This document shows positions 34,428 to 44,012 of a DNA stretch of 64,000 nucleotides, in pieces. Every line of letters starts with the position of its first letter. Within the stretch, counting starts at the first letter, position 1. Both the position numbers and the translations under genes were made by a program. The stretch covers positions 2,394,611-2,458,610 of the forward strand of contig NC_020812.1 of assembly GCF_000348745.1 (NCBI RefSeq). The letters run 5' to 3'. The stretch comes from Micavibrio aeruginosavorus EPB (GTDB lineage Bacteria; Pseudomonadota; Alphaproteobacteria; Micavibrionales; Micavibrionaceae). The notes under the pieces are model-generated. The model was not told where the DNA came from. It was given only the letters and a program-made list of their open reading frames with translations, and made no database searches.

Positions 34428-36086
34428 ATGGAACCGCACAAGACGCGAATACTTCTTGTCGACGATACGGCATCACTGGCCCGCACCTATGAAACATTTC
34501 TGAAAGCGCAAGGATACGATGTGCGGTGCGCCTATACCGGACGCGACGCCATTGAGGATTTAAAGCGCTACGGTGCCGACCTAATGCTGCTGGATCTGGA
34601 CCTGCCGGATTGTTCGGGGTTGGACGTGATGCAACAAACCAAAGACATGCCCGAACACCCGCCGGTTATCATTATCACCGGAACCGATTTCGCCCCCGTG
34701 CGCGACGAAGCCATGCGCCGCGGCGCACGATCAATATTGACCAAACCGATCAGCATGGATCGTCTGTCCCACGCGGTGGCCGACGAACTGGATAACGACC
34801 TCTCGAAAAAGGACGCTCTAGCCCCAAAGGATGAAAGCCAGATGACACCCCATAACCCGACACAAGATCGTGGAATGAATGAAACCGAAACCATGCCGGG
34901 GAATATTGCCGGGCTTCAACCCGACGCAACGCCACCGGAACCGCACCATGCGCCCGAACAGCCGCGCCGCGCCGATGGATATGACACGCAACGCATTTTA
35001 CAGGGCACCGATTTCGGCGGCTTTATCGGCACATCGCCGGTGATGATGCGCCTGTACGACAACATCCAAAACGCCGCACGGTCCAGCGCCACCGTCTTTA
35101 TCACCGGGGAATCCGGCACCGGCAAGGAAGTGTGCGCCGAGGCCATTCACCGTCATTCCCCGCGATCCAAGGGCCCGTTCGTGCCCTTGAACTGCGCCGC
35201 CATTCCGCGTGATTTGCTGGAAAGTGAATTGTTCGGTCACGTGCGCGGGGCCTTCACCGGCGCCATCAACGACCGTGAGGGTGCGGCGAAACTGGCCGAT
35301 GGCGGAACATTATTCCTCGATGAAATCGGGGATATGGACCCGAATATGCAGACGAAACTGCTCCGCTTCCTGCAGGATGGCACGTTCCAACGTGTGGGCG
35401 GCAGCCGTCTGGAAAGCGTGGATGTGCGCATTATCTGTGCCACCAACCGCGATCCGCTGGACGATGTGCGGTCGGGCCGCTTCCGCGCCGATCTGTTTTA
35501 CCGCCTGCATGTTTTACCCATTTCGATGCCGCCGTTGCGGGCGCGGGGTGATGATGTCATCGACATCGCGCAAACCCTGCTGCTGCGCTACGCGGCGGAG
35601 GAGAAAAAGGCCTTCCACGGCTTCGACGCGGCGGCCGCCGATATCCTGCGCCACTATGAATGGCCGGGGAATATCCGCCAGTTGCAAAACATCATCCGCA
35701 ATGTCGTCGTCATGCATGACGGCCCGATGGTCAAGGCCCCGATGCTGTCCGACCGCATCCTGCACAGCGCCGAGGCCCATGATATGGCCCTGAGCGGACG
35801 CGGGCCGGGCCTGTCTTCACACGGCCTGTCGCCCCACGGGCTGACCCCACCCATGACGTTGGGGGATTTGAACAGCGGCCGTCACGACCCCGCCCATACC
35901 GATGCCATGGGCGGCACACCGATTATCCAGCCTCTGGCCATCACGGAACGTGTGGCGATTGAACAGGCCATCAACGTTTGCGGCGGCAATATTCCCCGGG
36001 CCGCCGCGTTGCTGGACATCTCGCCCTCGACCATTTACCGCAAAAAAGCGGTGTGGGACCAGGCGGATAAGCAGGGGCATAAATAG
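34428..36086 (+). CDS. NtrC-family sigma-54-dependent response regulator
   Basis: The product of 552 residues has a receiver domain (RILLVDDTASL; phospho-acceptor Asp in LLDLDLPD near residue 55; conserved Lys in ILTKP), a polar linker, and an AAA+ domain with Walker A GESGTGKE near 226, the sigma-54 contact loop GAFTGA near 274 and LFLDEIGDMD. A C-terminal Fis-type HTH (AIEQAINVCGGNIPRAAALLDISPSTIYRKK) follows. The overall layout resembles LuxO/NtrC. No cognate histidine kinase is adjacent, so the signal and regulon are unknown. The ATG at 34428 follows AGGGGGG; upstream in-frame codons are weaker. Confidence 0.93.
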   Translation: MEPHKTRILLVDDTASLARTYETFLKAQGYDVRCAYTGRDAIEDLKRYGADLMLLDLDLPDCSGLDVMQQTKDMPEHPPVIIITGTDFAPVRDEAMRRGARSILTKPISMDRLSHAVADELDNDLSKKDALAPKDESQMTPHNPTQDRGMNETETMPGNIAGLQPDATPPEPHHAPEQPRRADGYDTQRILQGTDFGGFIGTSPVMMRLYDNIQNAARSSATVFITGESGTGKEVCAEAIHRHSPRSKGPFVPLNCAAIPRDLLESELFGHVRGAFTGAINDREGAAKLADGGTLFLDEIGDMDPNMQTKLLRFLQDGTFQRVGGSRLESVDVRIICATNRDPLDDVRSGRFRADLFYRLHVLPISMPPLRARGDDVIDIAQTLLLRYAAEEKKAFHGFDAAAADILRHYEWPGNIRQLQNIIRNVVVMHDGPMVKAPMLSDRILHSAEAHDMALSGRGPGLSSHGLSPHGLTPPMTLGDLNSGRHDPAHTDAMGGTPIIQPLAITERVAIEQAINVCGGNIPRAAALLDISPSTIYRKKAVWDQADKQGHK

Positions 36087-36189
36087 GCGAGCAACCCCGC
36101 CAGACCAAACCAGAGGCCCCGCTTGAACCCCGGACAACACCCTCTGGCGAACCCCTCAAAAAGCCAGCCGCAAAGACTGGCCCCCTGCG

Positions 36190-36235
36190 AAAAGACCCTG
36201 TTTCCGCCCACCCCCGGGCCAAACAGGGTCTTTTT
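36190..36235 (+). terminator. rho-independent terminator after the NtrC-type gene
   Basis: AAAAGACCCTGTTT pairs with AAACAGGGTCTTTT around a 17-base loop and ends in a T-run, 105 bases after the stop codon and before the tRNA gene. Confidence 0.85.
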
Positions 36236-36306
36236 CATGGTTTTAAGGATTTTGCGCTTGAAACCACCGACGAAGGCGGCTATTTTCCGCTCGTCTTTCA
36301 AAAGAA

Positions 36307-36382
<76 letters not shown>

Positions 36383-36401
36383 TTTCCCCCCTTAAATTTC
36401 T

Positions 36402-37016
36402 CTATGTTCTTGAGAGCATTATTAGCTTCTTTAGATCTGGATCCGATTCAGCTTTTGAAATAGTAGGCCTGACTTCTCCATGATACTTCCTAACAGAGCC
36501 TGATCTAAGATATTCCTGCGCCTCTGTTAACTTGTAAAAACGCGCCTGCGCAATACGGCAACCAACCACAAGCTCTATCGGCGTGCTCCCGTGATTAACA
36601 AGCTCAAGCGGAATACAGCCTTTGTATCCCGGTTGAATCATCGTACTAATGTGTATTCCTAATCTTGTATAACTACTTCTAGATAAAATGTCCGCATATG
36701 TATCGGAGGGCAAAGCAACATATTCAAGAGTCGTAGAAATTGCCACCTGATGTGGATATAGAACAAATTTCTCTCCAATATCACGACGCGTTTCCTGAAA
36801 ATATGTTGAGACAGGACGCCAATCTTGATCCGTTGAAACTAAATCAACCGAGGGCTTTCTAGTTAATATTGATACTTGGAAATCATAACCCAATCTAAAA
36901 TCAATCGAGATCGCACCAACCTGCTCATCTTCGTCTAACAATGGATCTACAAATAGACTATTTTTATCTTTTGAATGCAAAGAATCTATCAACTTTGATC
37001 TATCAAGGAGTTCCAT
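36402..37016 (-). CDS. dCTP deaminase family protein
   Basis: The product of 204 residues has the trimeric dUTPase/dCTP deaminase fold. Visible signatures are SIDFRLGYDF near residue 37, SRSSYTRLGI near 111-118 with the substrate-binding Ser and Arg, and PLELVNHGSTPIELVVGCRI near 136-153, where Glu138 of Escherichia coli Dcd would be the catalytic Glu. It would convert dCTP to dUTP. Because it is in an AT-rich operon with a protease and not with housekeeping genes, it resembles the nucleotide-depleting deaminases known from phage defence. Its start overlaps the upstream gene by 14 bases. Confidence 0.85.
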   Translation of the reverse strand: MELLDRSKLIDSLHSKDKNSLFVDPLLDEDEQVGAISIDFRLGYDFQVSILTRKPSVDLVSTDQDWRPVSTYFQETRRDIGEKFVLYPHQVAISTTLEYVALPSDTYADILSRSSYTRLGIHISTMIQPGYKGCIPLELVNHGSTPIELVVGCRIAQARFYKLTEAQEYLRSGSVRKYHGEVRPTISKAESDPDLKKLIMLSRT

Positions 37017-38043
37017 TTCCCCACCTTTGACTAATCATAAAATTCCTTATGCTCTTCTCGCTTAAGTCATTGATCATTTTTTCAATTTGATCTTCACGAA
37101 TCAGCGACCATGGTTCTGCTAACCGTTGTTGAGCCGTCTCCAAATAATCCCAGCTTGAATCAAAGAGTGCATGTAGCTGTCCTATATTAGAAATTGGACA
37201 CGGCATTACATTATCGAAGTATTCTTTTACATCCAATGAATCGAATCTGATTTCCAGTTTTCCTAAATTACGCTGACTTAAAACAGCCTGGAAACCATCT
37301 AGAATTGGCATACTTTTTCCATCCAGAAACGCTTCTATTAATTCCAACCTATCTGATGTCGCCGGATGCGTTGCAGATACCGGAACGTTATGAGCAAATC
37401 GATCAAGAAATTTATGGATCCCATATCCCAAATAGGACGCTGCAAAAATATCAGCCCAGTATTCCATGACATGGTTTCTTCTTATCTTCTCATCTACACC
37501 TGCTGACAAACGTGGTAATTGAACATTGGGGCTCAAGAGCAAAAGATAATCGGATATCGCCTTGTGAGTATCAATAAAGTGCCCAAGTTCGTGATATAAA
37601 GCCACATTATACAAGGGTCTGTGTCGATATAAGTCTGGCAATGCGACTTGAATTAGCTTGTATTCAAACGTTTCCCCACAGAAGCCCTCAGCTTCAGTAT
37701 AGAAACTCGGACTAATTCCCTGAAAATAAAAATTCATCTCATGTAAAATTGCGGTCGTTATGAGATAATTATCCGTCGTCCAATCTTTGAGCGCAGCATC
37801 CAAGCAAAAGACAACTTCATATGGCAACAGTCTTGTCGTACTGCCGTCCAAGTACTTAATGGCCGACCACAATTGCAATACCATCCTGTTTCTCACTTGA
37901 GGATCAGTAATGGCGTCAGCTTTCCTAGCTACATTAGAAAGCTGCTTTGTGTATAGCTTAAGTTCAGAACTAAAATACGGCGTGTCTCCTAAAGAGGAGA
38001 GCTTCTGCTCAAGAAGCTTAAGATTAATCTTAGTAAGTGGCAT
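37003..38043 (-). CDS. predicted zinc metalloprotease of unknown family
   Basis: The product of 346 residues has no signal peptide or membrane helix. A zinc site ALYHELGHFIDTHKA lies near residue 150, and a likely third ligand in VMEYWADIFAASYLGYG lies near 195; this HExxH plus E-x-x-A-D pattern is that of gluzincin-type peptidases. The N-terminal 130 residues are helical and unrecognised. Codon use is AT-rich like the two flanking genes, with which it overlaps on both sides (14 bases each), so the three are translationally coupled. Confidence 0.75.
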   Translation of the reverse strand: MPLTKINLKLLEQKLSSLGDTPYFSSELKLYTKQLSNVARKADAITDPQVRNRMVLQLWSAIKYLDGSTTRLLPYEVVFCLDAALKDWTTDNYLITTAILHEMNFYFQGISPSFYTEAEGFCGETFEYKLIQVALPDLYRHRPLYNVALYHELGHFIDTHKAISDYLLLLSPNVQLPRLSAGVDEKIRRNHVMEYWADIFAASYLGYGIHKFLDRFAHNVPVSATHPATSDRLELIEAFLDGKSMPILDGFQAVLSQRNLGKLEIRFDSLDVKEYFDNVMPCPISNIGQLHALFDSSWDYLETAQQRLAEPWSLIREDQIEKMINDLSEKSIRNFMISQRWGNGTP

Positions 38044-38359
38044 CCCGCCCTAGCTTCGCCAAAACGCTTTTCGCAATATCCATATTAATGCTTTGAATGT
38101 TAATTATTGAATTAATATCTTTGGCTAAATCTGCCTTGCTCTGCATATAAAGAGCAAGCGTTACCGCTTCAGGCAAAATATAGCTCGTATCCCTCTCCAT
38201 GTTAGCAAGGTCATCAGAGAGAAGCTTGGCTTGATTGATAACATTCATAAGGTAGGACTCCAAAGATTCCGGGAACCCCCCTTTCTGTTGCCCCAGAAGC
38301 GACAAACAGAGCTCAAACGCCTCCAAAGGTTGGGAACTATACGGCAGCGCGGCAAACAT
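38030..38359 (-). CDS. small helical protein, first gene of the AT-rich operon
   Basis: The product has 109 residues and no signal peptide. It is predicted to be mainly helical (LESYLMNVINQAKLLSDDL, DLAKDINSIINIQSINMDIAKSVL). I do not recognise it. As the first gene of a coupled three-gene operon it could be a regulator or inhibitor of the protease or a sensor. The 193 bases upstream (38360-38552) are very AT-rich, hold no gene and probably contain the operon promoter. Confidence 0.65.
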   Translation of the reverse strand: MFAALPYSSQPLEAFELCLSLLGQQKGGFPESLESYLMNVINQAKLLSDDLANMERDTSYILPEAVTLALYMQSKADLAKDINSIINIQSINMDIAKSVLAKLGRDATY

Positions 38360-38552
38360 AATAGTACGAGATCCCCTAAGTAGAAAAATATCATTATGTA
38401 TAATTTTTATAACATAAATTATTTAGCAGAATCATAACACTGGAGGATTCTGTGTGGAATCCCCTAAAATGAAAATCCATAAAATTATACGCATGGGGAA
38501 ATTCGCTATTCAATATCACGCTCTGATTAATTTTCATAAAAATTACTTTATT

Positions 38553-41500
38553 TTAAACCACTAGCTGCCCACTATCGAACAGGTCCATGGCATTCGTCAC
38601 ATTCACCGTTCCGGCAAGAGTGGCGATCTGGGTGTAATCGGTGTAGGCCCCGGTGGGGGAGACATACACGCCGGCGGGGACGGCGCCGTCGAAGGCGTTC
38701 AGGCCGGCCTGGTAGATGTGGTTGATGGATTGGCTGCCCATTTTGTAGTCATAGACGGCCACTTCATCGATGTCGCCGTTCCAATATTCGGCGTAGGTCG
38801 TGTTGCCGCCCGAATTTTCCGCGCCGACGATAAAGCGGTAATCCGATCCCGTGATGGATGTGAAATTGGCGTTGGAATACACCGCCACGCCGTTGAAATA
38901 CAATGTCGCCCCGCCCGCACCGAAGGTGAAGGCGTAGAAGTTCCAATCATTTTGATCGACATCATCCGCCGCGCCCATGGCGATGGGGTCGACATTGATG
39001 GTGTAGGTATTGCCGCCGATTTGCAATTCACCCGTGACATTCCCGTTCGACAAATTCGCGCCGAAATGGAATTGGCCGTTCGTGGTGCCGGACCCGTGTT
39101 TGGATAAAATCGAATGCGTGCCCGACCCGGTTTCGGATTTGGCCCACGCCACAAAGGTTCCGGCGGTCAGGTCAAACACCGCATTGTCATCCACGCGGCC
39201 GCGTTCGTTGCTGCCGTTAAAATCGATGGACCCGTCACCAATGGAGGCGTTAAACGCCGTATTGTTTTTCCCGGGGTTGTTGTCATAGGTGCCGTTCAGG
39301 ATGCCCATGGCATCGACCATCGTGCTACCGCTGGTTTCACCCATGCGGTAATAGAGGAGCGGGTCATAATTCAGTGTGATGAGTTGGTACAAATCATCAC
39401 TGGTGCCATCGCTGAGCGCGACGAAATCGGCAATCGCCTCGGTCACCGGATCGAAGGCGGAGAGCAGATCGGATAAATCCAGCCCGTCACCATCGGTATA
39501 ATCAAAATTATGGATGACATCATCGTCATTGGCCGCGCCGATCCAGTCAAACTGGAAGATATCCGCACCGTCGGACCCATAGAGTTGATCCAGCCCGTCG
39601 CCCCCGGCCAACACGGTCGGGTTGCCGGATGTTAAAATCTGGTCCGCTTCCCATTCGATCACATAGCCGCGCGTGGTGCTGGGCAACTGGTCGTTCCATG
39701 TGCCGCCATTGTAAAATTCCAGGTGCGCCTCGAACCCGTTATAATCATTGGGTTCGCCGGAGCCCCAGTTGGTATAGGCCCCGCCAATCGCGGACCCGTT
39801 GGCCAGACCCTGCCAGAATTGTGTGCCATCATCCGGCCCGCCGACCCAGCGCCATTCGCCGTTCACCGTGCCGTCCGATCCACCCAGCCAGAAATTGGCC
39901 GTGCCTGTAATGCTGTCCAGATAGGCGTTTTCCGTCGCGGAATTGGAATGGGCCAGATGCCCGGCCACGCCATTGACCAGATAGGCCGTGGCCGCGGAGT
40001 TTGCGGCCTCCCATGTCAGGGCGCTGGTCACGTGCAGATAGAAACTGTCCGTTGTTGCGTTGTAAACCATGCCCGGATAGGCCGCGAGAATGGAGGCCGA
40101 TGTCACATTCGCCGTTGATCCGGAATACAAACTGTCCGCCCCGTCCCCGCCATTCAACGTGTCGGTTCCGGCGCTGCCATACAGCGTATCGTTGCCCGAT
40201 CCGCCATTGAGAATATTCGACACGCCATTATCACTGCCCGGATCGGTGCCGATGGCGACGTTGTCAAACCGAATGGTGGTGTCTTCATCCGCCGCGTTTT
40301 TGCCCTCGACCAGACCGCCGAGCGTGATGGTGTGATTGCCCTGATACAACGTGCCCAGATCAATGCTGACCTGACGCCATCCGGTGTCGTAAGTGGGATC
40401 GTTGCCATCGCTTTCCATGCGGACAATATGGTCGTTGCCGTTCAGGCCGTAGCGCACGCCGTCAATTTCGACATAGACAAAGCTGTCTTCGTCCGTTTCA
40501 TAGGTGCCAGAGCGGATCACCTTGTACTGGAAGGTCAGCACCGTGTCCTGCACATCTTCGGTCAGTGTAAAGGACCGGCTGTGCCCGCCGGACATGGTGC
40601 CGCTGGCCGTTGCGTTGGTGCCGTCAAAAAACACTTCCAGCGATCCGTTGCCATTGACGCCGTCACCGGTGTTGCGGCTGCCGCTGACATAGGCATCGCC
40701 CGTGCCGCCAAAAACATTGTCGGCGTAGGAAAAACTTTCCGTGCCGCTGTTAAAATTGGTTGTAAAAACGGTGATCGGGGCCGTGACGGCGTAAAGCGTA
40801 TCCGCCCCATCCCCACCATGGATCGTGTCACCGCCCAACCCGCCGGAGATAATGTTGTTCCCCGTCGTGCCGGTCAATGTATCGGCATAATCCGACCCGA
40901 TTAAATGCAGGAAATTCGACAGCGTATCCGTGCCCGCCCCGCCCGTGGCCGTGCCCGCGGTCAGATTGACCGTGACCCCGGATGTTGCGCTTTGATACAC
41001 GACCGTGTTGGTGTCCGCGCCGCCATCCAGCGTGTCATCGCCCAGGCCGCCATCAATCACATCATTGCCCAGACCGCCACTGATAACGTTGGCCAGCGTG
41101 TTTCCGGTCAACACATCGGCATAATCCGACCCGATCAGGTTTTCAAAATTGGAAATCGTATCCGTTCCGGCCCCGCCGGTATTTTGCGCTGTGGTCAACG
41201 CCAAGGACACCGTAATCCCCGCCGCCGCATTGGCGTAGGTCAGCGTATCCGTGCCCACGCCACCATTCATCACATCATAGCCCGCGCCGCCATCCAGCGT
41301 GTCGTTCCCGGCCCCGCCGATCAATGTGTCGTTGTCATTGTTCCCGTACAGAACATCATTGCCGCCGCCGCCATTGAGCAAATCATCGCCCGCTTCGCCA
41401 TAGAGTGTGTCATTCCCGGCATCGCCGTAGATTTTATCATTGCCCAAACCGCCATACAGCGTGTCGTTATCAGCCCCGCCGGACAGTGTATCCGCCCCAT

Positions 41501-42269
41501 CATCACCGAACAGATGGTCATCCCCGGCCCCGCCGATCAGCATGTCATCGCCATCATCGCCGAACAGGATATCGGCCCCGGCTTCGCCGCTCAGCGTGTC
41601 GTTCCCGATCCCGCCATTGGCCACATCATTGCCCAGACCACCAACGACAATGTCATCGCCATCATCGCCGTAGAGAATATCATCCCCATCCTCGCCATAG
41701 AGCCAATCAAGCCCCGCGCCGCCCATCACAACATCATTGCCCGCACCGGCGAAAATTTTATCATCCCCCGCGCCGCCAAAAATCGCGTTTTCGGCATCGC
41801 GTCCGCGAATGCGGTCATGGCCGTTGCCGGCGCTGATAATATCGGGGTCGGTGTTGGACCCGACGATGCTGTCATCGCCGCCCGTGCCATTGTTGGGTGT
41901 GCCGGAAAAATCGCCTTCCGTCGGGGTGGTGCGGCCAAATAAATGATCCACCGCCGCCGCGTTCAATGTCGATGTCTGGGTCTGCAACAGGGTCAGGAGC
42001 GTGATATAGCCGGTATCGACGGACGTCCCATTGATGCGGACGGATGCGATGGAAATGCTGCGCCCGCCTTCGCCCGAGGCGTCGTTAAAGCGGAACTGCA
42101 AACTGGACGGATAATCGTTTTCGAAATCGAGCGTGAAAAAATAATCGCCGTTTGCGCCGGACGTAATCTGGGTCGATCCAACCACGATGCCACCCACCAA
42201 CACTTCAAGCGTCGGCGCATCGGCGCTGAAGGACGCGCTGGCAACGATTTGCATGGTGAATGTGGACAT
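38553..42269 (-). CDS. large RTX protein with C-type lectin and LamG domains
   Basis: The product of 1238 residues is a predicted calcium-binding secreted protein. Domains in order: N-terminal beta domain (residues about 1-115); RTX nonapeptides such as GGAGNDTLDGGAGYD (about 120-350); two HLIGSDYADTLTG-type units (about 365-475); a beta-sandwich domain possibly binding carbohydrate (about 485-655); short RTX; a C-type lectin-like domain ending WGSGEPNDYNGFEAHLEF (about 690-830); an RTX C-terminal segment GADIFQFDWIG; a LamG-like domain (YYRMGETSGSTMVDAMG to DIDEVAVYDYK, about 950-1180); and a short tail. No signal peptide is seen, which fits type I secretion, but no transporter is adjacent. 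A role as adhesin is inferred. The ATG at 42269 is used. Confidence 0.85.
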   Translation of the reverse strand: MSTFTMQIVASASFSADAPTLEVLVGGIVVGSTQITSGANGDYFFTLDFENDYPSSLQFRFNDASGEGGRSISIASVRINGTSVDTGYITLLTLLQTQTSTLNAAAVDHLFGRTTPTEGDFSGTPNNGTGGDDSIVGSNTDPDIISAGNGHDRIRGRDAENAIFGGAGDDKIFAGAGNDVVMGGAGLDWLYGEDGDDILYGDDGDDIVVGGLGNDVANGGIGNDTLSGEAGADILFGDDGDDMLIGGAGDDHLFGDDGADTLSGGADNDTLYGGLGNDKIYGDAGNDTLYGEAGDDLLNGGGGNDVLYGNNDNDTLIGGAGNDTLDGGAGYDVMNGGVGTDTLTYANAAAGITVSLALTTAQNTGGAGTDTISNFENLIGSDYADVLTGNTLANVISGGLGNDVIDGGLGDDTLDGGADTNTVVYQSATSGVTVNLTAGTATGGAGTDTLSNFLHLIGSDYADTLTGTTGNNIISGGLGGDTIHGGDGADTLYAVTAPITVFTTNFNSGTESFSYADNVFGGTGDAYVSGSRNTGDGVNGNGSLEVFFDGTNATASGTMSGGHSRSFTLTEDVQDTVLTFQYKVIRSGTYETDEDSFVYVEIDGVRYGLNGNDHIVRMESDGNDPTYDTGWRQVSIDLGTLYQGNHTITLGGLVEGKNAADEDTTIRFDNVAIGTDPGSDNGVSNILNGGSGNDTLYGSAGTDTLNGGDGADSLYSGSTANVTSASILAAYPGMVYNATTDSFYLHVTSALTWEAANSAATAYLVNGVAGHLAHSNSATENAYLDSITGTANFWLGGSDGTVNGEWRWVGGPDDGTQFWQGLANGSAIGGAYTNWGSGEPNDYNGFEAHLEFYNGGTWNDQLPSTTRGYVIEWEADQILTSGNPTVLAGGDGLDQLYGSDGADIFQFDWIGAANDDDVIHNFDYTDGDGLDLSDLLSAFDPVTEAIADFVALSDGTSDDLYQLITLNYDPLLYYRMGETSGSTMVDAMGILNGTYDNNPGKNNTAFNASIGDGSIDFNGSNERGRVDDNAVFDLTAGTFVAWAKSETGSGTHSILSKHGSGTTNGQFHFGANLSNGNVTGELQIGGNTYTINVDPIAMGAADDVDQNDWNFYAFTFGAGGATLYFNGVAVYSNANFTSITGSDYRFIVGAENSGGNTTYAEYWNGDIDEVAVYDYKMGSQSINHIYQAGLNAFDGAVPAGVYVSPTGAYTDYTQIATLAGTVNVTNAMDLFDSGQLVV
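41230..41905 (-). repeat. tandem RTX nonapeptide-coding repeats
   Basis: About 25 copies of a degenerate 27-base unit encode GGxGxDxLx-type nonapeptides. They form the calcium-binding beta-roll of the protein encoded at 38553-42269. They are coding repeats and not a CRISPR array. Confidence 0.9.
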
Positions 42270-42566
42270 CGCCAAAGCCTTGGGTTTCAACAGTTACGGG
42301 AGCCAACACAGAAACGCCAACGCGGAAGAGAGAAGACGGGAGGCGGGGCCACCCGATCTGAGATCAAGACCCGGACAGAGTCGCTCTCTCAAATACTGGT
42401 CATGGGGGCCCCACCACCGTGCCCCTATTATGCAAGGGCGGGCTGATCCATTTCTTAATTTTGGCGGAGGTAAAAGCCCAAAAAGCCTTTTATTATCAAT
42501 CGCTTATGTTTCCATAATCGTACACCCAGCCCCGAAGCGGGCCGGAATGTGTTTTAAATCAATAGC

Positions 42567-43063
42567 TTATTGGTAATTGGCGTTGATGGTGTAACTGCCG
42601 CTATAGTTGCCCGCCGCCTGACCGGATTGGATATTCAGGCGAGCCCCGATCGGGGCCGTGGCGGCCCCGCCGGCGGTGCGGTGACGGTATATTGCACCCC
42701 ACCCGCATCGGTTCCGACATTGAACTGGTCAATCTGCATCGTCGCCCCGCCGGGACCATTCAGAACCACCGAGGCCGGGGCGCTGATTTGCACCATGTCG
42801 GCACCGGTCGCGCTGGACGACACGCTTTGTACAAGGCACATACCGCGGTTGAACGCCCCCGGAATGGCGGTCACGCACCCGGTCGTGCTGCGCCCGTTGG
42901 AGGGGGTGACCGTCACGGTCCCAGCCCCCGGACAGGACAACAATGTCCCAAACACCAGCGGCAAATTACAGTCAATCGTCTGCGCCGCCGCGCGGAGCGG
43001 GGCGAGGGTCAGGCTCATTAACATACCGCCCGCCAGCAGCAGGGCTTTGTCGCTTTTCATCAT
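42567..43063 (-). pseudogene. DUF4402-like secreted protein, apparently frameshifted
   Basis: The frame from 43063 has a signal peptide (LLLAGGMLMSLTLAPLRAAA-QT) and a DUF4402-like body: CNLPLVFGTLLSC, GCVTAIPGAFNRGMCLV, SAPASVVLNGPGGATMQID. It stops at 42635 after an anomalous proline/arginine-rich end. A one-base shift near 42660, in a run of G and C, restores the expected C-terminus RLNIQSGQAAGNYSGSYTIN ending at the TAA at 42567. So the gene is either a recent frameshift mutant or there is a sequence error. DUF4402 proteins resemble pilin-like or surface beta proteins. Confidence 0.7.
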
Positions 43064-43321
43064 GGCTTGGTCCTGTCCCTGATTATAAGCGCTCAACGGC
43101 GCGTTGCAACCGCTTTCACCCCGCCCAAACCTGAAGAAACCATTTATTTCCAGAGACTTGCGCCCAAAGCACGAAAGAGGGTGGATTGGGGGCCGATTGG
43201 GGCTATATTCCTCTCATAACCTGATGGCGGGACGTATTTCCGCCTTTCCCGGATGCTGTGGCTTTGCTACCTTTCGGATGCTGTTTTTAAAAATCACACT
43301 TCTCGATAAGGGCTTTAAAAA

Positions 43322-43450
43322 ATGCGCACAGGTTTGATGTTGGCCGTTTTGATTGTTCTGGCCGCCGGGTCGCTTTCGGCATGCGGGAACACGATTGATG
43401 GCATGGGGCGTGATGTTGAACGCGCCGGAGAAAAGATCCAATCCTGGTAA
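43322..43450 (+). CDS. entericidin A/B-like small lipoprotein
   Basis: The product of 42 residues has a lipoprotein signal (LMLAVLIVLAAGSLSAC-GN) followed by NTIDGMGRDVERAGEKIQSW, which is the entericidin EcnA/EcnB pattern. Entericidins are small envelope lipoproteins with a bacteriolytic toxin/antidote role proposed in Escherichia coli. Here a single copy is present. The 258 bases before it (43064-43321) hold no other gene I can support. Confidence 0.85.
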   Translation: MRTGLMLAVLIVLAAGSLSACGNTIDGMGRDVERAGEKIQSW

Positions 43451-43521
43451 AAATTCAGGTTAAGCCCGGGGCACATCCCCGGCCAATCGGATCAATAACA
43501 ATAAACACAGGGAGTTTCACC

Positions 43522-43878
43522 ATGATCCATACCGGTATAATCCGCACCGGCCTGCTGAGCCTTATCCTCGCCTGCGGCGCGATAACGGCCCCGGCTTTGG
43601 CTGCGGATGATGGCTTTGGCGGGTATTTCACCGCCTCTGGCCCGCAAGCCTTGACCGACCCGACCAGCAGCACCCCAGCGCTGGCCGCCGCCGAAGATGA
43701 AGCCGCCGCCCTGAACGCGATTGCGCCAGCCGCCGGTGGTGACGCCCCGGATGGAGCCACAACGATGGTCGACACCCCTGTGACCAACACGGGCGATACG
43801 CTGAGCGATCCGCAAACCGCCATCGTCCCGGGCATGGAAGCCAACCCGACCCCGGTGCAGGGGGCGCTGTTGCCGTAA
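43522..43878 (+). CDS. small secreted protein of unknown function
   Basis: The product of 118 residues has a clear signal peptide (GLLSLILACGAITAPALA-ADD) and a low-complexity mature part rich in Ala, Pro, Thr and Asp. There are no cysteines in the mature part and no recognised domain. It follows the entericidin-like gene by 71 bases in the same orientation, with a GGGAG ribosome site. Confidence 0.6.
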   Translation: MIHTGIIRTGLLSLILACGAITAPALAADDGFGGYFTASGPQALTDPTSSTPALAAAEDEAAALNAIAPAAGGDAPDGATTMVDTPVTNTGDTLSDPQTAIVPGMEANPTPVQGALLP

Positions 43879-44012
43879 CGGCGCCGTAAGACACTGATTT
43901 TAAAAGCGCGTCGCGATGAACCATCGGGCGCGCTTTTGTTTTGTATGCGTTTTTCGTGGAGTCCCGGCCTTTTGCGTGACTTGGGCTGGCGGGGCATGCT
44001 AAAAACCCGGCC

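Noticed and set aside
41230..41905. Possible CRISPR array
   Set aside because: The repeat is 27 bases, contiguous without spacers and degenerate in a codon-periodic way; it encodes RTX motifs.
40905..41942. Repeat-rich plus-strand frame opposite the RTX region
   Set aside because: It is the antisense image of nonapeptide repeats, as are several other frames there.
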